Below are positions 1 through 11,304 of a stretch of 64,000 bases of DNA, one piece after another; the stretch's first letter is position 1; each line of letters starts with the position of its first letter. The stretch is taken from positions 1-64,000 of the forward strand of contig ML210219.1 in assembly GCA_004369085.1 (NCBI GenBank), read 5' to 3'. Under the pieces are notes generated by a model. The model made no database searches and was not told the origin of the DNA. It worked only from the letters and a program-made list of their open reading frames with translations. The position numbers and the translations under genes are program-made. Origin of the DNA: Coprinopsis marcescibilis (Eukaryota > Basidiomycota > Agaricomycetes > Agaricales > Psathyrellaceae).

Positions 1-417
1 CGGCGAGCTCAATGTAGTGACCGTGCGATTCTTTGCTTAGTAAATATATTATATAATATTGCGTCATAGCCCGTTGTCTCTTAATATATTAGATGGCTGG
101 GCAGTGACGGAGGCAAATGGTGATCGGGGTGGTCCGGAAGTGGGGAATCACGTGTGGGGTAAAGCGGTGCCCGGTCGTCGGCTAATCAGAGCAGGCGAAA
201 ATGACCGGCAAATCTCTTCCGAGGGCAGCTTGCAGAGGACAAATATCTCTTCCTCACCGTCGTCCTCGTCGTCTGCCCCGTCTTCGCTGTGTCGAATGCT
301 CAGGTTAACTGCGTCCAGCGTCTCTAAGAGGATCATAGTCAGTGCCCTTTCTTATTTTAATCACTTTGGCTGAGTTGTAATGCTTTTTAGCTTCCATCTA
401 CCTCCACATCTACTCTA
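1..417. other. 5' flank of the carnitine acetyltransferase gene
   Basis: No gene is supported here. The stretch is AT-rich at the far left. It holds an E-box-type CACGTG around 151-156, within a GC-richer block. The short open frames lack family motifs and no ATG-initiated ORF of useful length leads into the downstream gene. It most likely holds the promoter and 5' untranslated region of the gene starting at 418. Confidence 0.5.
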
Positions 418-2650
418 ATGCCGCGCAAGTCGTCTACAAAAGTTGTCCAGGACCCACCGCCGGGGTACGCTATCGACCCAAAGGCACCACCAATGCTCAG
501 ATACCAAGCCTCGCTTCCCCATCTCCCAATACCGTCACTAGAGTCGACGGCGGCCAAATACCTCGAAAGCGTCCAACCCCTGCTCACTGCTTCGGAATTC
601 ACCCAAACCAAAGCAGCAGTCACCACCTTCCTTCAATCCCCCCTCTCCACCGAGCTCCAAAAACGCTTGCAAGCTCGAGCAGCCGAGCCCGGTCGTGACA
701 GCTGGCTGTCAGAGTGGTGGAACGACGTTGCGTACATGGCGTACCGGGACCCTGTGGTCGTGTTCGTTTCGTACTTCTTCGTCCATGTGGATGATAAGCT
801 GCGGAAAGATCAAGCACAGAGGGCTGCCAGTCTTATCAAGGCTATGCTACCCTTCAGGGAGTTGGTGGAGAGTGGAAGGCTGGAGCCGGAGAAGGTGAGG
901 GGCAACCCGCTGTGCATGGCCAGCTACAAGTGGTTGTTCCACTCGTCGAGATATCCCGTCAAGCCTTCGGATGTTGCGAGGAAGTTCGATGCGAAGGAGA
1001 ACAACCATATTGTGGTACTGAGGAAGAACAGGTTCTTCGTCGTGCCGCTTGTTAACAAGAAGGGCGAGGAAGTGAGCTATGCTGAGCTCGAGGCGTACGT
1101 TTTCTGTTAGCTTCTCTTGGTTACGTGCGCTCACCAGTTGGTTCACAGTCAATTCAATAGGATTAAGAACGTTGCTGGCAATACCCCTGCCCCAGTCAGC
1201 ATCGGCGCCCTCACATCCGACCACCGCGACCTGTGGACCGACAACCGTGCTAAACTCGTTGCTGCGTCTGGTGGGTGCCTGTGATTCCCCAGACTTCGTA
1301 TATGCGTCTGACACTTTTCGGATAGCCAAGAACGAATCCCTCCTCCAGAAGATTGAGAGTGCCATGATCGTCGTCGTGTTGGACGACGCCGCCCCAGTCA
1401 CCCGCGAAAGTGTCAGCCGGGAGAGCTGGACTGGTAACGCGAAGAACAGGTTCTTCGATAAACACCAAGGTACGTTGCATACCACTGTTGCCTTTTTCTT
1501 CGTCTAACAAGGCACACATGTAGTCATCATCTACGAGAACGGCAAGTCGGCCTTCCTCGGTGAACATTCGTGCATGGATGGAACCCCCACTCTGCGAATG
1601 AACGAGTTCATCCTTGGATCTATCGACAAGGGCAAGATCGATTTGACTCCTCGTCCATTCGAAGAGGCTGCCGAAAATGTCGCTGCTCCTGAAGAGCTCG
1701 TGTTCGAGGTCAACAAGCAGGTGGAGGAGGCCGTTGCTGGAGCTGTGGAGCGATATGAGAGGTTGGTTGGTGGACATGACCTCCAGGTGTGTATCTATCC
1801 TCCTGTGCATGCTAGCAACGCATATACTCATGTTTTTTCTTGATTAGGTTCTTCACTACGAAGGATACGGCAAGGGTTTGATGAAGCAGTACAAGCTCAG
1901 CCCCGACGCTTGGGCACAGCTTGTCAAGCAGCTTGCATTCCACAAGATGTACCAGCGCCCTGGTGTCTGCTACGAAAGTTGTCAGACTCGCAGGTTCAAG
2001 CTCGGAAGGACGGAAGTCATCCGAACTGTAAGCAATCAGAGCAAGAAGTGGGTTGAAGCTATGGAGGATCCTTCTATCGCTGTGCGTATCTTATCTACTT
2101 GACTCCTCGAACACGAATGTCCGAGACTGACGCGGTATTTATCCAGGACCCCACCTACCTCCGCACGCTCTTCCAAACTGCTGTTGCCCGCCATGGTCAG
2201 TATGCTGCGTGGGCAGCGGATGGCCAGGGTGTTGACCGCCACCTGTTTGGCTTGAAGCGGTTGCTCAAGTCTGATGAACCTGTGCCGGCGATCTATACCG
2301 ACAAGGCGTTTGGAAAGTCGAACAATTGGGAGCTGTCGACGTCGCAGCTGAGCAGCCCGTACTTTGACGGCTGGGGCTACGGTGAGGTTGTTCCTGATGG
2401 CTTTGGGCTTTCGTATAGCATTGGGGAGGGTTATGTGAGGTGGACGGTTACGAGTTGTGAAGATGAGGCTGTGTGGGATACCGCTGGTGTGAGCAAGGAG
2501 AAGAGGGTGGTGAAGAGTGAGAAGGCGAGGGAGAGGAATCAGTTGATGGCGCATTATTTGGCGGAGGCTGCTACCCAGGTTAGGGAAATGTTGGAGGCTG
2601 CGGCAAGGGTTGATAAGGCTAAGGCTGAGGAAGGAGAGCCTAAGTTGTAG
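418..2650 (+). CDS. Carnitine O-acetyltransferase
   Basis: Transfers acetyl groups between CoA and carnitine, which lets acetyl units cross peroxisomal and mitochondrial membranes. Six exons keep frame: 418-1094, 1161-1270, 1326-1469, 1524-1786, 1848-2081 and 2147-2650, giving 643 residues, a normal length for the choline/carnitine acyltransferase family. The N-terminal half carries the family pattern YLESVQPLL...WWNDVAYMAYRDPVVV. The catalytic histidine lies in GEHSCMDGTPTLRMNE (bases about 1558-1603). The C-terminal half carries the GWGYGEVVPDGFGLSYSI segment, and the STSQLSS motif before it is typical of the carnitine-binding region. The protein ends in PKL, a non-canonical type 1 peroxisomal targeting signal, and no clear mitochondrial presequence follows the start Met, so a peroxisomal form is likely. 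The start was chosen as the first ATG leading into the conserved region. A decayed duplicate of the 3' end follows the stop. Confidence 0.93.
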
Positions 2651-3148
2651 AGTAGATGAGGAGTTTGGAATCTATGATTTTTTTGGTCATACCATTCGTT
2701 GGATGGAAGCAGTCCATCTGAGGATCTTCCCAACGCGCAGACTGACCTTTCTTCTAAGGTCAGACGGGCGATCGCGACCTCACCAAACCCAAAACAAAGA
2801 TAGTCTTGGGTGTTCCCCAGAACGAAGAGAGAGGGCTGACAGACCAGGTTATCCAGTCAACCGCACATTTCCCCGTGGCCAATCTTCATCCATAGAATTT
2901 CATAGAGAAAATGGGTATCATAATTTATCAAGGAAAGCTGGGTCCGTAAACGTTATTAGAAGCAAAACTAGATTGTAGGGTAGATGAGGTGGGGGTTGGA
3001 ATCCGTGAAATATATTTTTGGTTATACTATCCACCGCAAATCCCCCTAATTTCCCCCATGGCCAATCTGTACTTATCCCCAGAGAGAGAGAATATGGGTA
3101 TCATAATTCATCAAGAAAGGTTTGTGCCGTATATGTTAATAGAATTTT
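2645..3148 (+). repeat. Degenerate tandem duplication of the carnitine acetyltransferase 3' flank
   Basis: Two similar blocks follow one another. The first runs from the stop codon, 2645 to about 2962. The second runs 2973 to about 3148. Both begin TTGTAG(A/G)GTAGATGAGG followed by a TTGGAATC...TTTTTGGT(C/T)ATAC stretch. Both end with TTTCCCC..TGGCCAATCT, then ATGGGTATCATAATT(T/C)ATCAAG and a GTTA(T)TA(A/T)TAGAA tail. The first block holds about 130 extra bases (roughly 2720-2860). This is read directly from the sequence. The natural inference is an old local duplication starting in the last codons of the gene. Confidence 0.75.
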
Positions 3149-3305
3149 TTCAGAAGGAAGATTCTCCCTGCAGAACACTTGCTTCAATGACGGATTTGGG
3201 GCAATTTCATGTTCCGGAGGCTCAGCCGGGGACGACCAATCCAACTGAATACCGCAACTCTCCTTTTCTTGGAGGACATTGATAGCGTTGAGCAACTCCT
3301 CGACT

Positions 3306-5741
3306 TCACTGATGATGATCGGATCCCACTATGTTTCCAAGGGTATTCTCGTCAGCCGTGCAGAGATCCCAGATATGCAGGAATTTCTCGAAACCCACCT
3401 CTAGCCCATATTTATAAGGATACTCCCAAAAGAGGCAGGCTAACGTGAACCCAGTTCCAGGTCCGTATGTGTAAATATGGTGTGCCGAGTGCTGTAAAAG
3501 CATTTTTGCGATTCGTCGGAAGAGTCCTTTGACCGCGAAGGGATGGATGACTATTTGCCAGTTTTCCAAGATTCTGTCACGAGCCAAACTCAGAGCGCTT
3601 TCCGAAGCCATGGATTCATCGTCCAACTTGCTTTGCCGCAAATTTGGAATGGGTAAGTATGCGACCCAGTGCCTGAGGCAGAATACAAGAATGCGGTGTC
3701 TTGTGATCACAGCGGTGGGTGCTGTCTCTTTCCAATCTTCTGGCTTATCTTGTACTGCATCGCCGAGTTCTGAGGGCCAAGATGTACCTTTAAATATATA
3801 AGATCCAACAAAAAGCACGAGGACTCACCAGTATCACTGGCTTCCGCGAGGATGCGAAGGCAATTTGTAGCAATTCTCAGACAGAGACTGTTCTTGGGTA
3901 CGAACAAATCACCGCAACGTTCCGGATCTCCCAAGAACTCCATGGCAGATCGATGGTATGGGCGGAGGTAGACGTATACAGCCCCAGGAATTACCGTTTG
4001 AACCTGGTAAATTGAATGTAAGTCGGAAAAATAAAAAGCAAGCTCCCCCGGTTGCATCCCAAGTACACCTTCCGCAGTTAGTGCGATGGTTGAGGACGTC
4101 ATGCCACGTTGTAGGGCATGATGGTTTGTAACGCCAGGGATATAGAAAATTGAATTGACTCTATTAGCTTGCAAACAATAAACTTCCCGCACAACTCGGA
4201 TTAGAGCGAGGGGATCCTCAGTTCCTGTCTGCTCTTCAAGCGCTTGCTGAGCAGTAACGAAAATCCTGTGGTAAAGTGCATCTAGATCCAACAAGGGATT
4301 GTGTTTGCGATTTGAATCGCCCTGTGCTGAGGGCGCAACAGAACGGTCGGCGGCAACCGTATCGAGAACGGCTTTCAGCTGCGGTACTGGCCAACGACGG
4401 CGCTGACCAACAAATCTGGTCACTGTTGCTGCGTAGATGAAATGACCAGCGGCTGCATCCACCAGTTGTTCGATTTCTGCATCTGAAGGCCAGTCCTTTT
4501 GAGCCTTGGGATCCTGACTCACTTCCCCAATGGCTCGCAGTCCGCGTGTTAGACATTGTCGAATGTCTGCAGTTGCATCGTGGTCGTTGAGGTGGATGAG
4601 GTAGGCTTTGGCATGTAGGTATCCCGTGTCCTGGAGCACTACTGCGCGGAGGGTGGTTTCTGGTCGGCTTGTGAGCAAGACCTTGTGCGGGAGGTCGGTG
4701 TCGATGAACGTGGTTGAAAGAATTCGAAGCAGTTTCGCCTGGTTGTCCGCACTGCCAGACTCGTCCAGCCCGTCGATTACGATGAGCAGGGGAAAGGATA
4801 GAGTACTTGGAAGCCCATCAGGAAACGCCTCGTGGAACGGCTTCACGACTAGCTCGACAACTTGCGTCTCGATCGAACGTTGAAAAATGGAGGGGTCTCG
4901 CTCTACTCTTCTGAATATGCAATCACCGAAGGTGCTGTCCTTCTTGTCGGACAATGCGAGCTGGTATGCAAGTGTCGCTACGATGCGGTCGAGATTGCTT
5001 CGCGTAGGGTCGTTCACTGAGAAGAAGAATGTGGCGGCGACCTTGTTGGACGCGTCACATCGTTCAGACGTGGTTTGGGCGAGGGCAGACTTCCCTGAAC
5101 CAGCTGAGCCGGTTATGCATAACAGCTTCTTAAGCGTTGGGATTTCATCCACCCAAGCTCCGATTTCGTCGAGGAGCCCGACTCGTGTGTCTTCATCGCA
5201 CCTCGGAGGGTCGGGTCGTTCTTGAGAGTCAAACAACGCGCTGGATGCCATCTGTGCCAGGAGAAGCTGCTTTCCTGTGGCGGCTTATCAGATTCGGGTA
5301 TCCGCCACGGTGCCCATCGCTTACCTCTGGCAACTTGGCCCAAATTCGGATCTGGTCCAGTTATGTTAACAGATCGGGCAGCAATGAACTGAGAGTCGTT
5401 GATTTGGAAGCCTTGGGATTTGCTGAAGAAGGATGGCGAGCCATCTTTGACATGTGAGGTCAAAGGCGAGCTGCCCGTGTCTGGGTCAGGGTTATGCCCT
5501 TGCGATCTGGCTATGGGAGCTCTAGCAGAGGTATAGCTAGGTCGGTACTGTACTTACCAGAGTTTTCATGCGGATATGGTGGCCCTGAGCTTGATGTAGA
5601 GGCAGAATAAGCTATGGCTTCAATCACTTGACCGGTGCTTGAGGGAGATGGTACTGATTCCCTCGAGCCAGGTCCTGCGTTCCCCGGGCGTTCTCCCTTC
5701 CGTGTCCTGAATATCCGTTTAATTTTCGTCGAAAGTGACAT
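3306..5741 (-). CDS. NACHT-domain NTPase (STAND/NLR-like)
   Basis: A signal-transduction NTPase of the fungal NLR-like class. Members are suspected to act in non-self recognition, but the role of this one is unknown. Four exons keep frame on the minus strand: 5741-5558, 5510-5325, 5274-3829 and 3787-3306, giving 765 residues. Residues 1-60 are basic then Ser-rich. Next comes the SKSQGFQINDSQFIAARS block seen ahead of many basidiomycete NACHT domains. The NACHT P-loop is ITGSAGSGKSALAQ (about 5125-5085) and Walker B is LLIVIDGLDESG (about 4800-4765), followed by the sensor-like LLTSRPE. The region after the NTPase is probably helical; I see no WD40, ankyrin or TPR repeats, so the ligand-sensing half is short or of unknown type. 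No known effector domain was recognised at the N-terminus. The exon joins at 5510 and 5274 each restore a single continuous frame. Confidence 0.88.
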
Positions 5742-7802
5742 GGAGCCCAAAGAGCTACCAGCCGATAGGGCGCAAGATAAGTAAGGAAAGCAGTGTATGT
5801 TGCAAGCGCACACGAAGAGGCTGTTCCTGCCATTGGATGTTTGATGTTCTCACCCTCGATCAGAGACGTAGTCCGCTGCCATCTCAGCCCCGGCGCTTAA
5901 TTTTTATGGGCCAGAATTCTGCATTGGCTATTCAGAGGAAATAGAAACATACAAGTTGCTCTTGGTGACCCAAGTTATCGCCGACATACGTTCTTTCAGC
6001 TTTGTGACCACCTCCCAATGCCACATAGAATTTCGCACAGAAAACAAAACCTACCAAATTCTCGATAATTCGCCCATCAAAGCAGGACGTCCAGGAAGTA
6101 CCGTTCAAGACTTCAGGTATTTGAATCCATTATGTCCAGTTGTGAATGTGTAAAGGAAACGTGGACTTAAAGGCCACCGACGCGGATGTGCTTGAGCAAT
6201 TTTTGGCCTCCGCGGATGACAAAGCGAATGCGACGATGGCAACTCCGTCGTACGATGTCGACGAAGCCGCCGTCCACTCAGCACCGGTACATACGACCCC
6301 GACAAACTCAGCCAAAAGAGGTATAACAGGCTGCAGTGAACCCCCAAAACGACAATGAGCACGTGGTTTAGTTGAAGACACCTTCTAGATCTTGAATTGC
6401 CGGATGTGATCCCTCATGTACCAACCACAAAGGTTTCCCAACTTGACTGGTTCCAGGAACCATATTCTTTTGAGACCTCTGGGATACACAGACAGAACCG
6501 AGCTCTGTTCCAGTGCTACACAGAGTCTAGGAGCAGAAGACACAAATACTCCTCTTTGGTTAAGGAGAAGGCGATGGAAAACAAAAAGGGGCTAGTGATA
6601 GTATGGTGAGTCCCGGTAAGCGTTCTTTGCCATCAACGCGTGCTGTAACCTACGTACTGAGCTTCAATCGCAGGCACCATAGGCTATTGGAGGGGATATG
6701 GAGGTTAGTAGTGTTTGCATTGTCTGTGATCCAACGCACAGTGATAAGACGACACCAGAAGGTTACCCGACAGTTTCTCAGTCGAATTTCCTAGCTTGCG
6801 AGGCCTAACGGCGTACGACCATGGATCACAGTAGGAGACTCGCTGCCCATGGAAACAAGTACTGGATACTCGTCATGGTCAAATGCCGCCGTCCTCGGTG
6901 ATGGACCCGCAGAAAGAGAAGGGGACGTACGGCGCGAAATTGCGGCTGTATCACAACGCGGAATTTTCCAGCTCTTTCTCGGGGTGTATACGTACCAAGT
7001 ACCACGTAAGTCCCTGCGTCCAATTGACAGCTCAGGCTTGTGTAACCTGCCCTTCAGATTCGTTTGAACTGAATGAGGCCTGCCACGACGTACGGGGCTG
7101 GAATAGGCTGCATTAATGGAATGTATGAGGCCCGGCCATAACCCGCCCCCATTTGTGTTGGCAGCTACCGAGCATTGGTTGGCCCAAGTCATTCTACGCT
7201 TACTCCTCTCAATAGGGATTGTGTCACACCCTCAGGGCGGACTAAGCCCCGACCAAGCCCCCAGGGTTCAACGCTTTGCTTGACAACGCCAAGCCAATTG
7301 GACAAAGCAAGGTGCCCGGGGCCCCTGAGCCGAACCTGCGAGCGAGTTTATTACTGTGTTATGGCAACCAGCCACAACTCTCGAAAGGCACAATAGGTAG
7401 CAGTCTGTTAAATAGTAGGAGCGTGGCCCGTGGTTTGTGGTCGTCACTCCGGACTTCCGCGCCCATCAACTTCGCACACCCTCCTACTGATTGGGCTTGG
7501 ACTTCTCTATTTCAAGTCCTAGTGGCACCTTGGTTGGTTTTTCATCTTGACCTCGTACTACCACTATCCACAACTCACGGCGAAGCACACCCTTGATTCG
7601 CATCCCCAGATACTCTTCATCCAACTTGTTATTCATCTCACAATTCCCATCTTAAAATCAGATTACCGATTACCGGTTTACGATCCCTTATTTTTCTGAC
7701 CTCGGTTCACTTTTCTTGCTTGTTACCATCGATTTACTTTGCCCTAGCCACTTTGGCAAAGGCGGCATCTCTCTCAATTTCTGATTTCGCGAGCTCTACG
7801 CC
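5742..7802. other. 2 kb stretch without a supported gene
   Basis: Small open frames exist, for example plus-strand 6146-6358, 6397-6609 and 6849-7116. None shows a recognisable domain, consistent splice sites or a partner exon. The left end is the promoter of the divergent NACHT gene. The right end, about 7600-7802, is pyrimidine-rich (CT runs), as expected for a fungal 5' untranslated region ahead of the kinase gene. The remainder may hold a non-coding transcript or decayed sequence; I cannot tell which. Confidence 0.45.
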
Positions 7803-10800
7803 ATGGCGCAGGCACTCGGTTCTACATCTCGGCCACGCGCGCGTCCCTCTCCACTAGTTTTTGGCGGTCCCAACCCCTGCATCCCTGCGATCCCGCCCAC
7901 GCGCCCACAACTCAACGCCGCAACGACGAATAGACTTCCTACCATGAGCGACCAGGATCACCAGACCCCGGAGACTCCAAGAGTCAGGGTCTTCACAAGT
8001 CCGGAGCAGCTCGAGCGCGAATCCATCCAGGAATTTGGTCGACCCCTCAAAAATATGCCAGCCAGCGACAACCCTCTGGAAGGGAAGATGATTGGACCGA
8101 TGAACGTCCTCCAATTTTTCGCCGGCTTCAAGTTTCTTGACCGCTTCTTTTCTTGGGCGAAGAACAATGGGGGAGTTGCACCTGACCCTACCAGCGGAGA
8201 AAGCCCAGCGTCGTCGTCAAAGCGGCGCCTACCGCATAATCCATTTCAATCGATTCGTAAACTTAGCCCAAAACTTCTGGACGGTCGAAACACTCTAAAT
8301 GATTTTCTCCTGAACAAGAAACATGAGAAGAAGGCAAAGAAAGAGCAAACCGCAGCGTTGAATGAATTTGTAAGCCTGTCTCTGTGTGTGCCACTCTGAA
8401 TAAATTGCTAAACGCCTCTTTTGAACAGGCATCTGCGGTCGATCGCGAAGGTTACATGTCAAATTTCACGCTAATCAACACTAGTTCTCTGCCATTCTCC
8501 ACGCAGGAGCAACGGGTGCATGTTGTGGTTTTGACAGATAATGAACTGCATTTATCCCTACTACTCTCCAGCAACCGGGCTGAGGAAGACGACGACGAAA
8601 CCGATCATATCGACCTTGAGTCTCTGGATGGACTCGAATATCCTCCTGAAAATCCCGAAGACGACGGAACTGCCCCATCTAACTCTCAAAGCTGCAGTCC
8701 TGAGCATGGATACGTTCAAACATATCCCGTACAACTTCTGCCCGACATATCCTCCATCGACAAACGAGGGGAGTTCCTGCCAACCCTCTCCAAACACGTT
8801 GAACAATACCATGCCAACCAAGAGCTCCTTTGGATCAACACGGTGGTTGACCCTTTTGGAGCATACCTTTTCGACGGGGTCATGCCTTCGCCTGCCATCC
8901 ACAACTCTCATCTGACGGAGAAAGCTGGCGATGTTATCGACGACCAGCTTTGGCTGCAGCAAGCGCAGCTTCGGCAAGCAGCAACACAGCGCGACAGGAT
9001 AACCGTCATCCTCAACGAGTTTATGACCGCTCACTCGCATCAACCTTATAACACCGGTGTTACCCAAGGGTTGCGTACGCATGCCTTTGCTGTGGTTCTG
9101 TTTGACCCATACATTCGCTTCCTGCGCGTGGACTGGAGCGGAGTCATCGTCTCGGAAAAAGTCAACTTCCGTCTACCTCCTGGGCAAGGAATTGCATCTT
9201 CTCCTCTGGAAGTCTTCCTTCGCGGCTTCAACGAGATGTCGAAAGGAGAGAGGGGCTGGGACGAGACCGTTTGCGCCTTGAAGCCACTCTCGGTCCTGTC
9301 GCAAAAGGTAGAAACAGCACTAGAACACTTCTGTTGGGAGGATAACGGCGAGGCTGCAGACAAGCCCTCTAAAGGCAAAGGAAGAGCGTTTATTCCGCCA
9401 GTTCTAGAGTTCAGAGTTCCAGACGTGACCGAGGTCTGGAACGACAAGACACAGGAATATGATTCGTCGCACACAGTCTATGCTTGGTATCCTATGAAGG
9501 AGCGATCGTTCAAGAGCAAGCCACAGGTCGTAAAAGGCACCATCATGCTCGAGGCCCTGAACAATAGACGCTCTCCCTATGCCCCACTTTATCACTGGGA
9601 CAGAGTATGTCTGCCGTCTCGAAACAGTCTTGTCTACCCTGTATACGACCCAGCTGAGGAATCCGTGTTTGTCTTGAAGGACTCGTGGCGAACTATTGAT
9701 TCGCCATACGCGATTTCTGAAAGCAATATTCTCCGGAAACTGAACGAAGCAGGGGTCAGAAATGTGCCTATTTTGGCTTACGGAGAGGACGTCCAAAGCT
9801 TGTGGAACTCAATACTCGTCGGAAACGGCGAACACATTGTCTGCCACAGCGATTCCTCGTTTCATGCGACGGTCTGCCACGAGGTTGCGGAAGACAAATG
9901 GAACCGCTTTGTTAGGGACTGGAAGCTGGGTGGACGCATCGTACCCGCAGATCCTCCTTCGCAGAGAAAGCACCATCGCTTGGTTGAATCTACAATAGGC
10001 CGTCGCCTCGAAGACTGCCGAGGATTGGAGAACGCACAGCCATTTGTTGGCTTTATTTATGATGCATTAGTTGGTAAGTTGTCCTCCTTTTCCTTTCGTG
10101 TTTGATTCGTCCGCTAATCACGTTTCTTCCAGCCCATCAGGATGCATATGAATTATGCGGCATTCTTCACCGGGATATCAGTCTCGGAAACATCATGAGC
10201 ACTACGGATCTTCGACACGGCTTACTGATTGACTGGGACCAAGCTCGCCCAGCCAACTACGACCGGGTCAGAAATGAACATGCATCTGTAAGTCTCTTCA
10301 GTTTCCAACTGCGGATCATTCTAGTATTAACCTGCCAATTATAGGGGACATATCAGTACCAGTCTGCTTGGATTCTGCAACAACCAAACGAGATCCAAAA
10401 TACACTCCAAGACGATCTTGAATCCTTCGTCTATCTCATCCTCGTGCAGTACCTAAGACGCATGGCTCTTCTCCCCAACTCCCCCCGTCCCAGGGTCATC
10501 GACTTGCCCCACCACCACGATTACGAACTATACGGCGATGAAGCTGAAGCAGCTAGTGTGCGCGCCCTAGACCTTGAGACTCTGCAAGACTGGTTCACCC
10601 GCTTCTTCAACCCCACTCGCCAAGAATCGATGGACCAACGGTCCATGAAATTCCGGTTCTGCCTTCAAGACCGCCAATGGAACCGAGAAAACCGGGCGGT
10701 ACTCGACCTGCTACGCCAATGTCCCCCTTTGGAGGAATGGATCTCTGAAGTGCGGGTCATGCTCTCTGCGCGGTACAGCTATGAGATGACACGGATTCGC

Positions 10801-11304
10801 ATAAGCTCGCCTTGGAATATGCAAAAGCTTGAGGCGAACTTCAAAGGATCGGGGCTCAGCGATCATGACGCGATGTTGGAAACTCTTTTCTGTGCGTTGA
10901 ATAGGGAGGACTGGCCTGTGGAAGGACAGTCATCAGATACAGATGATGATGGAATGGATGGGGAGATGACTGATTCATCGGTTGCAAGCGATGAATCAGA
11001 GCAGGAGGGTGATGAGGTGTTTTTGGAGCTGGTTGGAGATTCTATGATGGCGACTGACGGTGAATCGGAAGAAGAGGATGACGGGAACGTCTTGGGACTG
11101 CCCGACTACTCGGGAATGTATGAAGATGATTCAAGCAGCGGAGAAGAAGAGTATTTCGACGCGGCAGAGGATATGCTCCAAGCAGACTACCACTTTATGG
11201 AGCAGCTGTCACAGTTCCACGAGAAGAACTCTAGGGCAAGGGATGAGGAGGACGATGATGAGTCCGAAGAACGCGACTATAAGCGCCCTCGCTTTGTTCC
11301 CTGA
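7803..11304 (+). CDS. FunK1-type fungal protein kinase
   Basis: A protein-kinase-like protein of the FunK1 family, greatly expanded in mushroom-forming fungi; targets are mostly unknown. Four exons keep frame: 7803-8369, 8429-10073, 10133-10287 and 10345-11304, giving 1108 residues. An alternative start at 7944 (MSDQDHQTP) would remove 47 residues. The N-terminal half is the FunK1-specific region. In the kinase part, VFVLKDSWR offers the ATP-binding lysine. The catalytic loop is GILHRDISLGNI, and the metal-binding DFG position reads LIDWD, the usual FunK1 form. GTYQYQS follows at the activation-segment end across an intron, then DDLESFVYLI. The last 150 residues are very acidic (bases about 10920-11260), ending with a basic KRPRFVP tail that could serve nuclear import. 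The acidic tail is unusually long and marks this copy. Confidence 0.85.

Noticed and set aside
847..1485. Minus-strand open frame of 212 codons antisense to carnitine acetyltransferase
   Set aside because: It spans introns of the real gene and lacks any motif. The plus-strand exons carry the catalytic signature.
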